From Sinorhizobium sp. (lineage in GTDB: Bacteria; Pseudomonadota; Alphaproteobacteria; Rhizobiales; Rhizobiaceae), in assembly GCA_031178305.1 (NCBI GenBank), contig JAPSJG010000070.1, forward strand, positions 1 through 11,686: DNA of 11,686 bases, written 5' to 3'. The stretch's first letter is position 1. Every line of letters begins with the position of its first letter. A model generated the notes under the pieces. The model was not told where the DNA came from and did no database searches. It saw only the letters and a list, made by a program, of their open reading frames with translations. Of the stretch, positions 1 to 7,095 are shown in pieces. A program made the position numbers and the translations under genes.

Positions 1-5
1 AGCCA

Positions 6-965
6 TTGCTATCGCCGTTAAACGGGCTCCGGCCACCCTCGATATTGCGGCGCGACCTGCTGCTTGCAGGCTTCTGCCTCTGCTGCATGCCGCAAATTGG
101 GTTTGCCGCCGAAGCAGCGGGCCTGGAGGAGATTGCGGACGGTGTTTTCGTCCGGCGCGGGCCTGACGTGGAAGTAACCCCAGGCAACCACAATGGCATT
201 GCCAATATCGGCTTCATCATCGGACGGGACGCAGTTCTTGTGACCGATCCCGGCGGCAGTCTTTCCGACGGACGGTGGCTGCGGTCGGAGATCAAGAAAC
301 GAACCGAAAGGCCGATCAAGCATGTCGTGGTGACGCACGTCCACCCCGACCATTGTTTCGGCGCGGCCGCGTTCAAAGAGGACATGCCCGCCATCATCGG
401 CCATCACAAGTTGCGGGCCGCCCTGCAGGCGAGGGGCGAATTCTATCGTCAGCGGCTCGTCGAAATTCTCGGCCCGCAAGAAGTGGGGCATGTCGTACTG
501 CCAACCCAGGAGGTCGACGGCGATGGCTCCGAGATAGAACTCGGCCACCGAGTCATCCGACTCACTGCCCACGGAATCGCACATACCGATTGCGACCTCT
601 CCCTGATCGATTCGACTACCGGCCTTCTGTTCGCCGGCGACCTGCTTTTTGTGGGACGCGTGCCTTCGCTGGATGGCAGCCTGCTCGGCTGGCTCGACGA
701 GACGCAGAGGCTGCGCTCCCTTGGCGCAACAAGGGCGGTGCCGGGGCATGGTCCGGCGCTGGTGGAACCCGTCGCCGCATTTGCCGACCTGAAGCGCTAT
801 CTGGAGGCGCTTCGGGACGATACCCGCAGGGCGATCAGGGACGGCATGACGATCGAAGAGGCCGTCGAGACGGTGGCGCAATCGGAGCGCAGCCGATGGG
901 CGCTGTTTGACGATTACAATGGCCGCAACGTGACCCGGGCCTACAAGGAACTTGAGTGGGAATAG
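6..965 (+). CDS. Quinoprotein-associated metallo-beta-lactamase-fold zinc hydrolase (SoxH-like)
   Basis: A 319-aa metallo-beta-lactamase-fold protein. The metal motif THVHPDH places H111, H113, D115 and H116; further probable ligands are H189 or H193, D212 in AGD and H248 in PGHGP. The N-terminus carries RRDLLLAGF (residues 15-23) followed by a hydrophobic stretch ending near GFAAEAAG, which looks like a Tat-type export signal, so the enzyme should act in the periplasm. It leads a tight plus-strand group with a SoxYZ-like carrier and a CXXCW protein, the set known as the quinoprotein relay system zinc metallohydrolase and partners. By family, it may act on a sulfur-bound or acyl intermediate on the carrier; the substrate is not established. 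The start is uncertain: TTG at position 6 lies at the window edge and the frame stays open upstream, so the true start may be outside. The signal peptide argues against the internal ATG at codon 28. Confidence 0.85.
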   Translation: MLSPLNGLRPPSILRRDLLLAGFCLCCMPQIGFAAEAAGLEEIADGVFVRRGPDVEVTPGNHNGIANIGFIIGRDAVLVTDPGGSLSDGRWLRSEIKKRTERPIKHVVVTHVHPDHCFGAAAFKEDMPAIIGHHKLRAALQARGEFYRQRLVEILGPQEVGHVVLPTQEVDGDGSEIELGHRVIRLTAHGIAHTDCDLSLIDSTTGLLFAGDLLFVGRVPSLDGSLLGWLDETQRLRSLGATRAVPGHGPALVEPVAAFADLKRYLEALRDDTRRAIRDGMTIEEAVETVAQSERSRWALFDDYNGRNVTRAYKELEWE

Positions 966-994
966 AGGGCGAGATCCGGCGATTGCCGGCGATT

Positions 995-1000
995 GGAGGA
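995..1000 (+). promoter_or_regulatory. Shine-Dalgarno fixing the ATG at 1008
   Basis: GGAGGA lies 7 bases before the ATG at 1008. A TTG at 993 in the same frame would sit inside this ribosome-binding site, so ATG 1008 is the better start for the SoxYZ-like carrier. Confidence 0.7.
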
Positions 1001-1007
1001 TTGCGAG

Positions 1008-1823
1008 ATGAAACTTCTGCGAGACCTCATAACGGCTGCTTTGATTGCCGCAGCATACCCCGCCGCGGTGTCGGCCGGCGTTTCGGCGATCGACGGCAGC
1101 GAGCCGGAACGGCAGGCTCGCTGGCAGGAGATTAGCGCGCATATTTTCGGCGATCGCCCGATCGAGGCGGGAGGCGACCTGATCACGATCGAGGCGCCGA
1201 CCCGTGCTCAGGATCCGGCGCTCGTTCCGATCACTGTAAAGGTTTTGAGGAAGGATGAGGTGCGCGCCGTCCATCTGGTGATTGACGACAATCCGTCACC
1301 ATACGCAGCGAAGATCAGCTTCGGTCCGGCGGGGGATCCCAGCGAGATCAAGCTCAGAGTTAGGGTTAACGACTATACGAACGTGCATGCGGTTGCCGAG
1401 ACCAGCGATGGCAAGCTCTATCAGACGAGGATATTCGTGAAGGCGTCGGGCGGTTGTACGGCTCCCATCGGAGTGAGTGACGCGGAAGCCCTGAAGGACG
1501 TCGGTCGCATGAAGATGAAGTTCGGCGACCGCGACCATCCGAAGGAGGCAACGCTGATGATCCGCCATCCAAACTTCAGCGGCATGCAGATGAACCAGGT
1601 AACCCGGCTTCACACGTCGGCCCGGTATCTCGACCGGATCAGGGTCAGCTACGGCGAGAAGACCGTTTTCGAACTTACGGGCGACATCTCGCTCTCGTCG
1701 GACCCCGTGATCGGGTTTACCTACGCTCAGTCCGAACAGGGCGATTTCACGGTTCACGCGAGGGATACAAAAGGCGCCAGCTGGGAGCAATCATTTGCAG
1801 TGCCCGCGAGGATGAACGAGTGA
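1008..1823 (+). CDS. Quinoprotein dehydrogenase-associated SoxYZ-like carrier protein
   Basis: A 271-aa exported protein. The signal peptide covers residues 1-23 (MKLLRDLITA start, cleavage near VSA). The mature part has a SoxY-like half (about 27-150) and a SoxZ-like half (about 165-271). The junction contains SGGCTAPIG with C150, matching the GGC swinging-arm cysteine that carries substrate in SoxY, here followed by more sequence rather than being the C-terminus. That fused arrangement is typical of the carrier family found with PQQ-dependent dehydrogenases. The inferred role is covalent carriage of an intermediate in the periplasm for the neighbouring hydrolase. It starts 42 bases after the hydrolase stop and overlaps the next gene by four bases (GTGA), so co-transcription and translational coupling are likely. 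The carried group is unknown. Confidence 0.85.
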   Translation: MKLLRDLITAALIAAAYPAAVSAGVSAIDGSEPERQARWQEISAHIFGDRPIEAGGDLITIEAPTRAQDPALVPITVKVLRKDEVRAVHLVIDDNPSPYAAKISFGPAGDPSEIKLRVRVNDYTNVHAVAETSDGKLYQTRIFVKASGGCTAPIGVSDAEALKDVGRMKMKFGDRDHPKEATLMIRHPNFSGMQMNQVTRLHTSARYLDRIRVSYGEKTVFELTGDISLSSDPVIGFTYAQSEQGDFTVHARDTKGASWEQSFAVPARMNE

Positions 1824-2461
1824 TCCGCGTCGGAAGCCGGGCATTGCCGGCCGCGATCTTGGCGATGCTGATGATCTCTCCCGTTGCGGCCGCGGATGGC
1901 CCGGCTTTTATCCCGGAGCCGCCGGGGCTCTGGGCCGGCCCCATGGTGAGTGACACGCCGGCAACACTCAAAGGTGCACGTGTGATCGACATTCAGGGCC
2001 TGGAGGTGTTGATGCCGCAAAAGCCGCTGCTGATCGACGTGGGTGCGGCAGACCGGAAGCCGGACGGCCTTCCCTCATCGACGATCTGGAAGCCTACGCA
2101 CCGGTCCATTCCCGGGGCAGTCTGGTTCCCGGGGGCGGGTAGCGCAGACCTGCCGGACGAAAAGGTCGACGCGCTGCTCCGGCGCATCGCGGAACTGACG
2201 AACGGGGACAAATCCGCGCCGGTGGTCACGTTCTGTCGTCCGAAATGCTGGGGCAGTTGGAACATCGGCAAACGCCTCGTGCAGGCAGGCTACAGCTCCG
2301 TCCACTGGCTCCCCGCAGGCGTAAGCGGCTGGCAGGAGCGCAACGATACGACAGCCGTCACCCCGGAGACCGGATGGGCGCCGAAACCGCCGGCCGCGAG
2401 CGCGGGTACGTTCGTCAATGGAGAGCCCACGGCAAGCGATCAAGTCAGCTCAGGCGATTGA
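1820..2461 (+). CDS. PQQ-dependent catabolism-associated CXXCW-motif protein, rhodanese-like
   Basis: A 213-aa protein starting with GTG at 1820, which overlaps the preceding stop as GTGA; AGGA at 1809-1812 serves as its ribosome-binding site. A signal peptide ends near PVAAA (residue 25), so it is exported. The diagnostic segment is FCRPKCWGSWN: C139 and C143 separated by three residues and followed by W144, as in the family called PQQ-dependent catabolism-associated CXXCW protein, despite the name's two-residue spacing. The surrounding fold (LLIDVG near the start, GAVWFPGAG, VTFCRPKCW) resembles a rhodanese domain with the active cysteine in the loop. A role in sulfur or redox transfer next to the SoxYZ-like carrier is plausible but unproven. 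The C-terminal 35 residues are proline/alanine-rich and probably disordered. Confidence 0.85.
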   Translation: MIRVGSRALPAAILAMLMISPVAAADGPAFIPEPPGLWAGPMVSDTPATLKGARVIDIQGLEVLMPQKPLLIDVGAADRKPDGLPSSTIWKPTHRSIPGAVWFPGAGSADLPDEKVDALLRRIAELTNGDKSAPVVTFCRPKCWGSWNIGKRLVQAGYSSVHWLPAGVSGWQERNDTTAVTPETGWAPKPPAASAGTFVNGEPTASDQVSSGD

Positions 2462-2817
2462 TCCGCCTTCAGATGGCAAGTCCCGCGCGCGCCACAATGC
2501 AGCTCATTGTTGAAGTGCTCGAAACGTCCGCAATGGCGAAACGCTATCACTCATGTGGCTTGAGCGAACGGCGGGACACCACCCCATTGCAGCCCACCTC
2601 TTTCCCGATTTCTTACGGTCCCTTGTTCATCTTGCGCGCCTCAAGGCGCCTCCTCCCTTCGGCTTCAGCCACGGGCGACACAATTTCATAACATGAATTA
2701 TGTATTCTTACGAGTAGGCTTCTGCCGGCGAACTGCGACCCAGCAGCGCAGGTGAGTTCATGCCGTCGCCGCGCGCTTTTGCGGTCCCAGCCTAGAATCC
2801 CCTCTGTCGTGGTGCCA
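2462..2817. other. Convergent intergenic gap, no gene seen
   Basis: This stretch separates the end of the CXXCW gene (plus) from the end of the XRE-cupin gene (minus). No ORF has a plausible start and ribosome-binding site; the open frame through 2691 runs out of the CXXCW gene in another frame. A short GC hairpin (GCGCC-TCAA-GGCGC, 2636-2649) and a weak one (CCGC/GCGG, 2769-2784) lack T tracts and are poor terminators. An AT-rich spot around 2681-2712 holds CATAA-N6-TTATG (2687-2702). Confidence 0.6.
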
Positions 2818-3555
2818 TCAATCGTCGCCGCGGCCGCGCGGATAGGAGATGATGGACAGAAATCTGATCGGAAGACGTCTTAGTTCTTCCGGACCGTGCG
2901 GCGCGTCAGCGTCGAAGAAAAGGCTGTCGCCCGGTGTCATGCGGTAGAGTTTGTCGCCATGCCGGTACATGACCTCGCCTTCGAGCATATAAAGGAACTC
3001 CAGGCCCTCATGCTGAAACGTCGGAAAAACGTCCGAGTCTTCTGACAGAGTGATGAGATATGGCTCCACAACGACTCCGGCAGTGTTCGAGCCGATGTGC
3101 CCGAGGAGGTTGTACTGGTGACCGGCGCGTGTGCCGCGACGCTCGACGTCAACACCCTCCCCTGCCTTGACGAATACGGCGCTGTGCTCTTCTTCGAAGC
3201 CTCGGAAAAAGGAAGTGATCGGCACGCCGAGCGCCCGCGACAACGTCTGCAGAGTTGTCAATGAGGGGGACGTGTTGCCATTCTCGATCTTCGACAGCAT
3301 GCCAACCGAAATGTCCGTTGCGGCGGCAACGTCGGCTACCGTGATGCCAAGCTTTTTGCGGAGGGCGCGCACTTCGTGGCCAATTGCGACTTCCAACACA
3401 TTTTCACGTGTGTCGCGGATGGCATGCGGGTCCTGGGTCAGCGGCGTGACACGCGCCAGCCCTGCCGCCGTTTTGCGGGAGCCGGCCACAGCCGCCGCCT
3501 TGCCATTTTTCTTCGAATGCGCCTGCTTTTCCGCCTTTTCCCTAGCCATACCCAT
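2818..3555 (-). CDS. XRE-family regulator with C-terminal cupin domain
   Basis: A 245-aa transcription factor from the ATG at 3555; an alternative ATG at 3549 fits equally. Residues 1-45 are a lysine/alanine-rich tail. A helix-turn-helix of the Cro/CI (XRE) type spans about 57-117, with ITVADVAAATDIS and SVGMLSKIENGNTSPSL as the recognition core. A cupin domain follows (about 165-235), with HEGLEFLYMLEGE and PGDSLFFDADAPHG. This PuuR-like architecture usually senses a small ligand in the cupin pocket and controls amine or amino-acid metabolism. The gene is divergent from the permease cluster, with 408 bases between, so it probably regulates that cluster and itself. An upstream in-frame ATG at 3624 would add 23 residues but would swallow the probable promoter, so I do not prefer it. 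The ligand is unknown; an amine is a guess from context. Confidence 0.88.
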   Translation of the reverse strand: MGMAREKAEKQAHSKKNGKAAAVAGSRKTAAGLARVTPLTQDPHAIRDTRENVLEVAIGHEVRALRKKLGITVADVAAATDISVGMLSKIENGNTSPSLTTLQTLSRALGVPITSFFRGFEEEHSAVFVKAGEGVDVERRGTRAGHQYNLLGHIGSNTAGVVVEPYLITLSEDSDVFPTFQHEGLEFLYMLEGEVMYRHGDKLYRMTPGDSLFFDADAPHGPEELRRLPIRFLSIISYPRGRGDD

Positions 3556-3836
3556 CTCGCTTCGATTTTTCACTGATGGTAAATATTTTTGCGTCCTTCC
3601 ACAACGGTCTGCCGGTATGGTCACGTGAGAGTATAAGACGCGCCGCTACCTGCCGCTGTTCTTGGTGAGCTATGGTCGGATAGGTAGCCGAACTGACCGA
3701 AGCGAGGAGCACGGGCAGGCTGCCGTGGCCATTAACGATCGCCTTAGAAATTTTTTGAGGCTGACAAAGATCAATCGATTCAATGCCATTTTCCACCTTA
3801 ATCCGGTGGTGATGCGGCGAGCGGTCGCAGCTTAAC

Positions 3837-3866
3837 TTGACAGGAATTTCAGTTTGCCTGACATTT
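3837..3866 (+). promoter_or_regulatory. Candidate promoter for the small-membrane-protein/permease operon
   Basis: TTGACA (3837-3842) is a perfect -35 match. The region 17-18 bases downstream (GACATTT, 3860-3866) is a poor -10, so the assignment is tentative. An alternative pair is TTGCCT (3854-3859) with ACTAAT (3878-3883). Either would leave a leader of roughly 75-100 bases before the ATG at 3964. Confidence 0.3.
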
Positions 3867-3948
3867 CCTAAGAGGCAACTAATTTTGCCAAGCAGAAAAT
3901 TCGGCGTGGAAACCATAAGAACAAGAGCCGGCCGGGGAGGAACCCATT

Positions 3949-3956
3949 GGAGGAGG
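3949..3956 (+). promoter_or_regulatory. Strong Shine-Dalgarno GGAGGAGG
   Basis: GGAGGAGG ends 7 bases before the ATG at 3964, an unusually complete ribosome-binding site. A second purine-rich GGGGAGGA lies a little upstream (3935-3942). This fixes the start of the 105-aa membrane protein and suggests strong translation. Confidence 0.6.
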
Positions 3957-3963
3957 AAAGCGA

Positions 3964-4281
3964 ATGGAAGCGACGCTTAGCAAGCTGCGTGAAGACGCGA
4001 CTCTCAGTCAGCGTATCCATGCCATGCATAGGCGCGACCGTGCCTGCCTGACGACGTTCGTCGTGGTGCTCTGGTCCACGATGTTGTTCGCACTGTTCAG
4101 CGTCTGGCCTTACATACTGTTGGCCCCTATCGGCATCATCCTGACCGTGGCCTGCGTCTTGGTCCTGGCTTTCAACACGGCCGCGATCGTCGCCATGCTG
4201 CGCCACTACGAGGAAGACAAGCACTTCATCTATAGCCTCGACCTCAAGCATCTCGACGAGATGCGCCGCCACAGACTCTAG
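3964..4281 (+). CDS. Small two-helix membrane protein, function unknown
   Basis: A 105-aa protein I do not recognise. The N-terminal 27 residues are charged and amphipathic (MEATLSKLREDATLSQRIHA), then two hydrophobic segments follow (about 28-48 and 51-78) joined by a short SVWPY turn, then a charged cytoplasmic-looking tail (HYEEDKHFIYSLDLKHLDEMRRHRL region split by acidic and basic groups). The short turn suggests a helical hairpin with both ends on the cytoplasmic side. It has the best ribosome-binding site of the cluster and is first in the putative operon with two more small membrane proteins and an APC permease. A role as accessory subunit or regulator of the permease is inferred from position only. 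Confidence 0.75.
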   Translation: MEATLSKLREDATLSQRIHAMHRRDRACLTTFVVVLWSTMLFALFSVWPYILLAPIGIILTVACVLVLAFNTAAIVAMLRHYEEDKHFIYSLDLKHLDEMRRHRL

Positions 4282-4291
4282 GAGTGGCATC

Positions 4292-4675
4292 ATGGCGTAC
4301 GAACCCCCCAAACAAAGCTTTGCAGGCCAGATCTTCGACGTGATCACTTTGCTCGTGCTCACGATCGGCGCGCTCTACATACCGCTCTATCTAGGCCTTG
4401 CCGGAGCGGCCAAGGTGCCAAACCCGATCGCCAATCCGACCTGGGAAGCGCTTGGCCAGAACGCAACTGAACAGCAGCAGTGGGCGGCACTGGGCGTCAC
4501 CGATGCGGCCGCCGCAAACGACATGATCACCGCCCGCTTCGACTACAGCTTCAGCTGGTCTGCACTCATCGTCATGGCTGTGCTCGTCATCGGCTATTTC
4601 GTGATGGTGGTTCGGCTTTCCGACAGGGAATACCGCGAGGTCATCGAAGAACGCTTCGGCACGAAGCGGCGCTAG
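4292..4675 (+). CDS. Two-helix membrane protein with extracytoplasmic loop, function unknown
   Basis: A 127-aa protein without a family I can name. Hydrophobic segments lie at about 14-37 and 87-108. Between them is a roughly 50-residue hydrophilic loop rich in Ala, Asn, Gln and Thr (PNPIANPTWEALGQNATEQQ), probably periplasmic. The tail (SDREYREVIEERFGTKRR) is charged and probably cytoplasmic. It begins 10 bases after the preceding stop, with GGAG at 4281-4284 directly after that stop codon, so it is tightly co-transcribed. Small membrane partners preceding a transporter can be auxiliary subunits; this is inference from context. Confidence 0.75.
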   Translation: MAYEPPKQSFAGQIFDVITLLVLTIGALYIPLYLGLAGAAKVPNPIANPTWEALGQNATEQQQWAALGVTDAAAANDMITARFDYSFSWSALIVMAVLVIGYFVMVVRLSDREYREVIEERFGTKRR

Positions 4676-4690
4676 GGAGGCTAGCTACCA

Positions 4691-4852
4691 ATGTGGAATC
4701 TACTCGAATACGCGGCCTGGGTGCTGTCGGCGCTGTTCGGCGTGCTGATGGTCGCCGATCTCATCCGCATCGACATGACCTATGACAGTGAACTGCTGAT
4801 CTCTTCTCGCGAAGGCGAGATCGAAGCGACTGCAGAACGGCACGAGCTCTGA
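4691..4852 (+). CDS. 53-aa single-helix membrane microprotein
   Basis: A very small ORF: ATG at 4691, TGA at 4850-4852, encoding MWNLLEYAAWVLSALFGVLM and then a charged tail with several Glu (SREGEIEATAERHEL). Residues 4-25 form one transmembrane helix; the tail is probably cytoplasmic. GGGAGG (4675-4680) lies 10 bases upstream and overlaps the previous stop codon, and the permease starts 11 bases after its stop. Tight packing between two coding genes with ribosome-binding sites on both sides makes it likely to be real. I recognise no family. It may be a small transporter-binding protein. Confidence 0.7.
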   Translation: MWNLLEYAAWVLSALFGVLMVADLIRIDMTYDSELLISSREGEIEATAERHEL

Positions 4853-4863
4853 GGGGAACAGCA

Positions 4864-6261
4864 ATGGAAGATTTCACGTCAACCGCCGCTGGGACCGACC
4901 GGATCCGCCTGGCGAGAGTGCTCGGGCCTTCACATGTCTGGGCACTCGGCGTCGGTATCGTTCTCGTCGGCGAATATATGGGGTGGAATTTCTCCGTCGG
5001 CAAAGGCGGAATGATCGCCGGCCTGATGGCCTGCTGGGTGGCCGGCCTGCTCTACACCTGCGTCGCCATGATCGACTCGGAGGTGACTTCGACGGTTGCA
5101 GCGGCCGGCGGCCAGTACGCCCAGGCCAAGCACATCGTCGGCCCGCTGATGGCCTTCAACGTCGGCCTCTTCCTCGTCATGGCCTACACCATGCTCGAGG
5201 CTGCCAACGCAATCACAGTCGGCTTTCTGCTCGACACTGTTGCGGGCATGCAGGGCCAGGCAGGGCTGAACCAACAACCCTTCATCGTCCTCTCCATCAT
5301 GTTCCTGGCGTGGCTCAACTATCGCGGCGTGCTCGCGACGCTGACCTTCAACCTGGTCATCACCGCCATTGCCTTCATCGCGATCATAGCCCTGTTCGTA
5401 TCGGTGCAGTTCGGCGCCTCGGCTGTGCCGCTCGACTTCTCGGCCATCACATCCGATCCCCTGCCCTATGGCTGGGTCGGTATCATTGCATCGCTGCATT
5501 TCGGCCTCTGGTATTATCTGGGGATCGAGGGCACTTGCCAGGCAGCGGAGGAAGTGCGCTCGCCTGCTCGTTCGCTACCCTATGGCACCATGGCCGGCAT
5601 CATGACGCTGCTGATCGCGGCCACTATGACCTGGTACATCTGCTCGGGTCTGATGCCGTGGGAATATCTTGGCCAAGCCGGCACGCCGCTGTTCGACGCC
5701 GCCCGTGTCACCGGCAACACCGGATTGATGGTCCTGCTCTTCGTCGGCACCGCATTCGCCACGCTTGCTTCAGCCAACGGGTGCATCAACGACGCCTCGA
5801 GAGCCTGGTTCTCGATGAGCCGCGACCGTTATCTGCCAAGCTGGTTCGGCGCGGTCCATCCGGTCTACAGGACACCCTATCGCGCAATCGTGTTCCTGGT
5901 TCCCATCGCGCTCATCTTTGCGCTCGGTGCCCCGCTCGACCAGGTCGTGACCTTCTCGATCCTGTCGGGCCTGCTCGGCTACACCTTCATGACCTTTAAC
6001 ATGGTCATGTTCCGGAACAAGTGGCCGCTCGGCAAGATCAAGCGCGGCTACGTGCATCCGTTCCATCCCCTGCCAACGATCGTGCTGCTTGTCTTGTGCT
6101 CGACCGCCTACCTCGCCGTGTTCCTCGGCTACGGCACGCAGCTGAGCGCTATGATGTGCTTCTACATCGTGGCGTCCCTCTGGTTCCACTTCCGGCGCTA
6201 CAAGTTCGTGCGCCGCGGCGATCAGTTCACGATGCCGTGGCCGAAGCCGGAGGGCTATTGA
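4864..6261 (+). CDS. APC-superfamily permease, ethanolamine-permease-like
   Basis: A 465-aa integral membrane protein with about 12 hydrophobic segments, the usual length for the amino acid-polyamine-organocation (APC) superfamily. Helix 1 contains GVGIVLVGEYMGWNFSVGKG (about 29-48), with the broken-helix glycine pattern of the substrate site; this resembles the ethanolamine permease branch. The conserved EAANA and GTCQAAEEVRSPARSLP segments (the loop after helix 6) also match APC proteins. AGGGGAA sits just before ATG 4864. Three small membrane proteins are packed directly upstream and an XRE-cupin regulator is divergent. Substrate is not readable from sequence: an amine or amino acid is expected by family. 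Adjacency to methylamine-pathway genes makes methylamine, a methylated amine or a related amino compound a reasonable hypothesis. A strong hairpin follows the stop. Confidence 0.88.
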   Translation: MEDFTSTAAGTDRIRLARVLGPSHVWALGVGIVLVGEYMGWNFSVGKGGMIAGLMACWVAGLLYTCVAMIDSEVTSTVAAAGGQYAQAKHIVGPLMAFNVGLFLVMAYTMLEAANAITVGFLLDTVAGMQGQAGLNQQPFIVLSIMFLAWLNYRGVLATLTFNLVITAIAFIAIIALFVSVQFGASAVPLDFSAITSDPLPYGWVGIIASLHFGLWYYLGIEGTCQAAEEVRSPARSLPYGTMAGIMTLLIAATMTWYICSGLMPWEYLGQAGTPLFDAARVTGNTGLMVLLFVGTAFATLASANGCINDASRAWFSMSRDRYLPSWFGAVHPVYRTPYRAIVFLVPIALIFALGAPLDQVVTFSILSGLLGYTFMTFNMVMFRNKWPLGKIKRGYVHPFHPLPTIVLLVLCSTAYLAVFLGYGTQLSAMMCFYIVASLWFHFRRYKFVRRGDQFTMPWPKPEGY

Positions 6262-6267
6262 GCGACA

Positions 6268-6299
6268 AGGTCGGCGACGCCTTTGTGTCGCCGACTCTT
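6268..6299 (+). terminator. Strong hairpin just after the permease stop
   Basis: GTCGGCGAC (6270-6278) and GTCGCCGAC (6287-6295) are perfect 9-bp inverted arms around an 8-base loop. AAG/CTT can extend the stem past one bulged T. It begins 8 bases after the permease stop. No proper T tract follows, so it may be a weak terminator or a 3' stabilising structure that lowers expression of the two downstream genes. Confidence 0.55.
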
Positions 6300-6387
6300 A
6301 CGGGCGCGCTGTGGGTCTCGGATCCCAGCGCTCTATCATTTTATCCGTCCGTCGCGCTTGACGCGCCGAAGTGGCGGCAAAGCCAAG

Positions 6388-7095
6388 GTGCTCGCAGTGA
6401 TCACCACACTTATATTTTCGTTCTTCGTCGTGGCTTCCGGATTGTGGATCGGCGCTCGCGCCATCCGTGACCACAGAGCGGCCATGGCCGAGCGCCGCAG
6501 TCTTCTCGACGGAGCGGCGCGGCTGCTTCCGCTCGCACGCATTACCTACGGTGCGGATCAGTTCCCGGTTCTCTCCGGCGTGCTCGAAGACGGCAGAAAG
6601 ATACGGATCGAACTTGTCGCCGACACAATGGTTTGCCGGCGGCTACCGCAACTTTGGTTGAAGCTCACCATGCTCGAGGCAGCCATACGCAACCGCCCCA
6701 AAATCGGGGTGCTGGCCCGGCCGACTGGCTCCGAGTTCTATTCGCTGGTCCACGACATGCCGCATTGGTTCACGCCTCCGGCTACCGATGCCGCGCTGTT
6801 GATGCGCGGTGACGGCAGCGCATCGCTGAAGCAGGTCGAGCGCGCCGGAGCCATGTTCGGCAAGCTGTTTTCGGATCCGACGCTCAAGGAGGCCGCGATT
6901 ACACCGCGCGGCGTGCGGCTCGTACGGCAGGCGGCGCAGGGCGAACGCGGCGCGCATCTGCTGTTGCGGCAGGCGCGCTTTGCCGTCACCGCGATTGCGC
7001 CCGAGATCATACGTCGGACGATCGCGGAGGCAGAGGCCTTGAGCGGTTGCCTGGCCGACGACAGACCCGTCTCTCCCGCCCCCGCCGCTGCCTGA
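6388..7095 (+). CDS. Membrane-anchored protein of unknown function
   Basis: About 235 aa from GTG 6388, or 232 aa from GTG 6397, which has AAGGTG six bases upstream; the start is unsettled. TTG 6283 would place the start in the loop of the hairpin after the permease and is unlikely. One N-terminal hydrophobic segment (VITTLIFSFFVVASGLWIG) anchors the protein. The rest is soluble, with a beta-like portion (FPVLSGVLEDGRKIRIELVAD, then CRRLPQLWLKL) and an Arg/Ala-rich helical C-terminal half ending in a proline/alanine tail. I recognise no domain. The next gene starts 12 bases after its stop, so the two are likely co-transcribed, possibly with the permease operon by read-through. Confidence 0.7.
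   Translation: MLAVITTLIFSFFVVASGLWIGARAIRDHRAAMAERRSLLDGAARLLPLARITYGADQFPVLSGVLEDGRKIRIELVADTMVCRRLPQLWLKLTMLEAAIRNRPKIGVLARPTGSEFYSLVHDMPHWFTPPATDAALLMRGDGSASLKQVERAGAMFGKLFSDPTLKEAAITPRGVRLVRQAAQGERGAHLLLRQARFAVTAIAPEIIRRTIAEAEALSGCLADDRPVSPAPAAA

Larger units (their letters stand above)
3556..3963. promoter_or_regulatory. Divergent control region between the XRE-cupin gene and the permease cluster
   Basis: This 408-base AT-richer interval has no convincing gene. It must contain promoters for both directions and probably the regulator's operators. Visible elements are the perfect palindrome TCACGTGA (3621-3628), the inverted repeat CCACC-N7-GGTGG (3793-3809), TTGACA at 3837-3842 and the inverted repeat TTGCCT-N13-AGGCAA (3854-3878). 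On the minus strand TTGTGG and TACCAT are 17 bases apart just upstream of the regulator, a weak promoter candidate. Confidence 0.55.

Noticed and set aside
18..1274. A 418-aa open frame on the minus strand
   Set aside because: It lies antisense to the hydrolase and SoxYZ-like genes, shows no family resemblance, and is a by-product of high GC.
2636..2649. GC hairpin GCGCC-TCAA-GGCGC as terminator of the quinoprotein trio
   Set aside because: Only 5 bp, no T tract, and 175 bases after the stop; too weak to call.
2245..2691. Open frame running from the CXXCW gene into the gap
   Set aside because: Most of it overlaps the real gene in another frame; the part past 2461 has no start with a ribosome-binding site and no recognisable content.
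3556..3624. Longer start for the XRE-cupin regulator at 3624
   Set aside because: It adds 23 residues encoded by AT-rich promoter-like DNA and lacks a ribosome-binding site; ATG 3555 or 3549 fits the usual Lys/Ala-rich start better.
3542..3916. A 124-aa minus-strand ORF in the divergent region
   Set aside because: It covers the presumed promoters of both neighbouring units, overlaps the regulator's start and has no recognisable features.
4983..5999. A 338-aa open frame in another frame inside the permease
   Set aside because: It is Arg/His-rich with no hydrophobic helices, typical of an out-of-frame shadow of a membrane protein gene.
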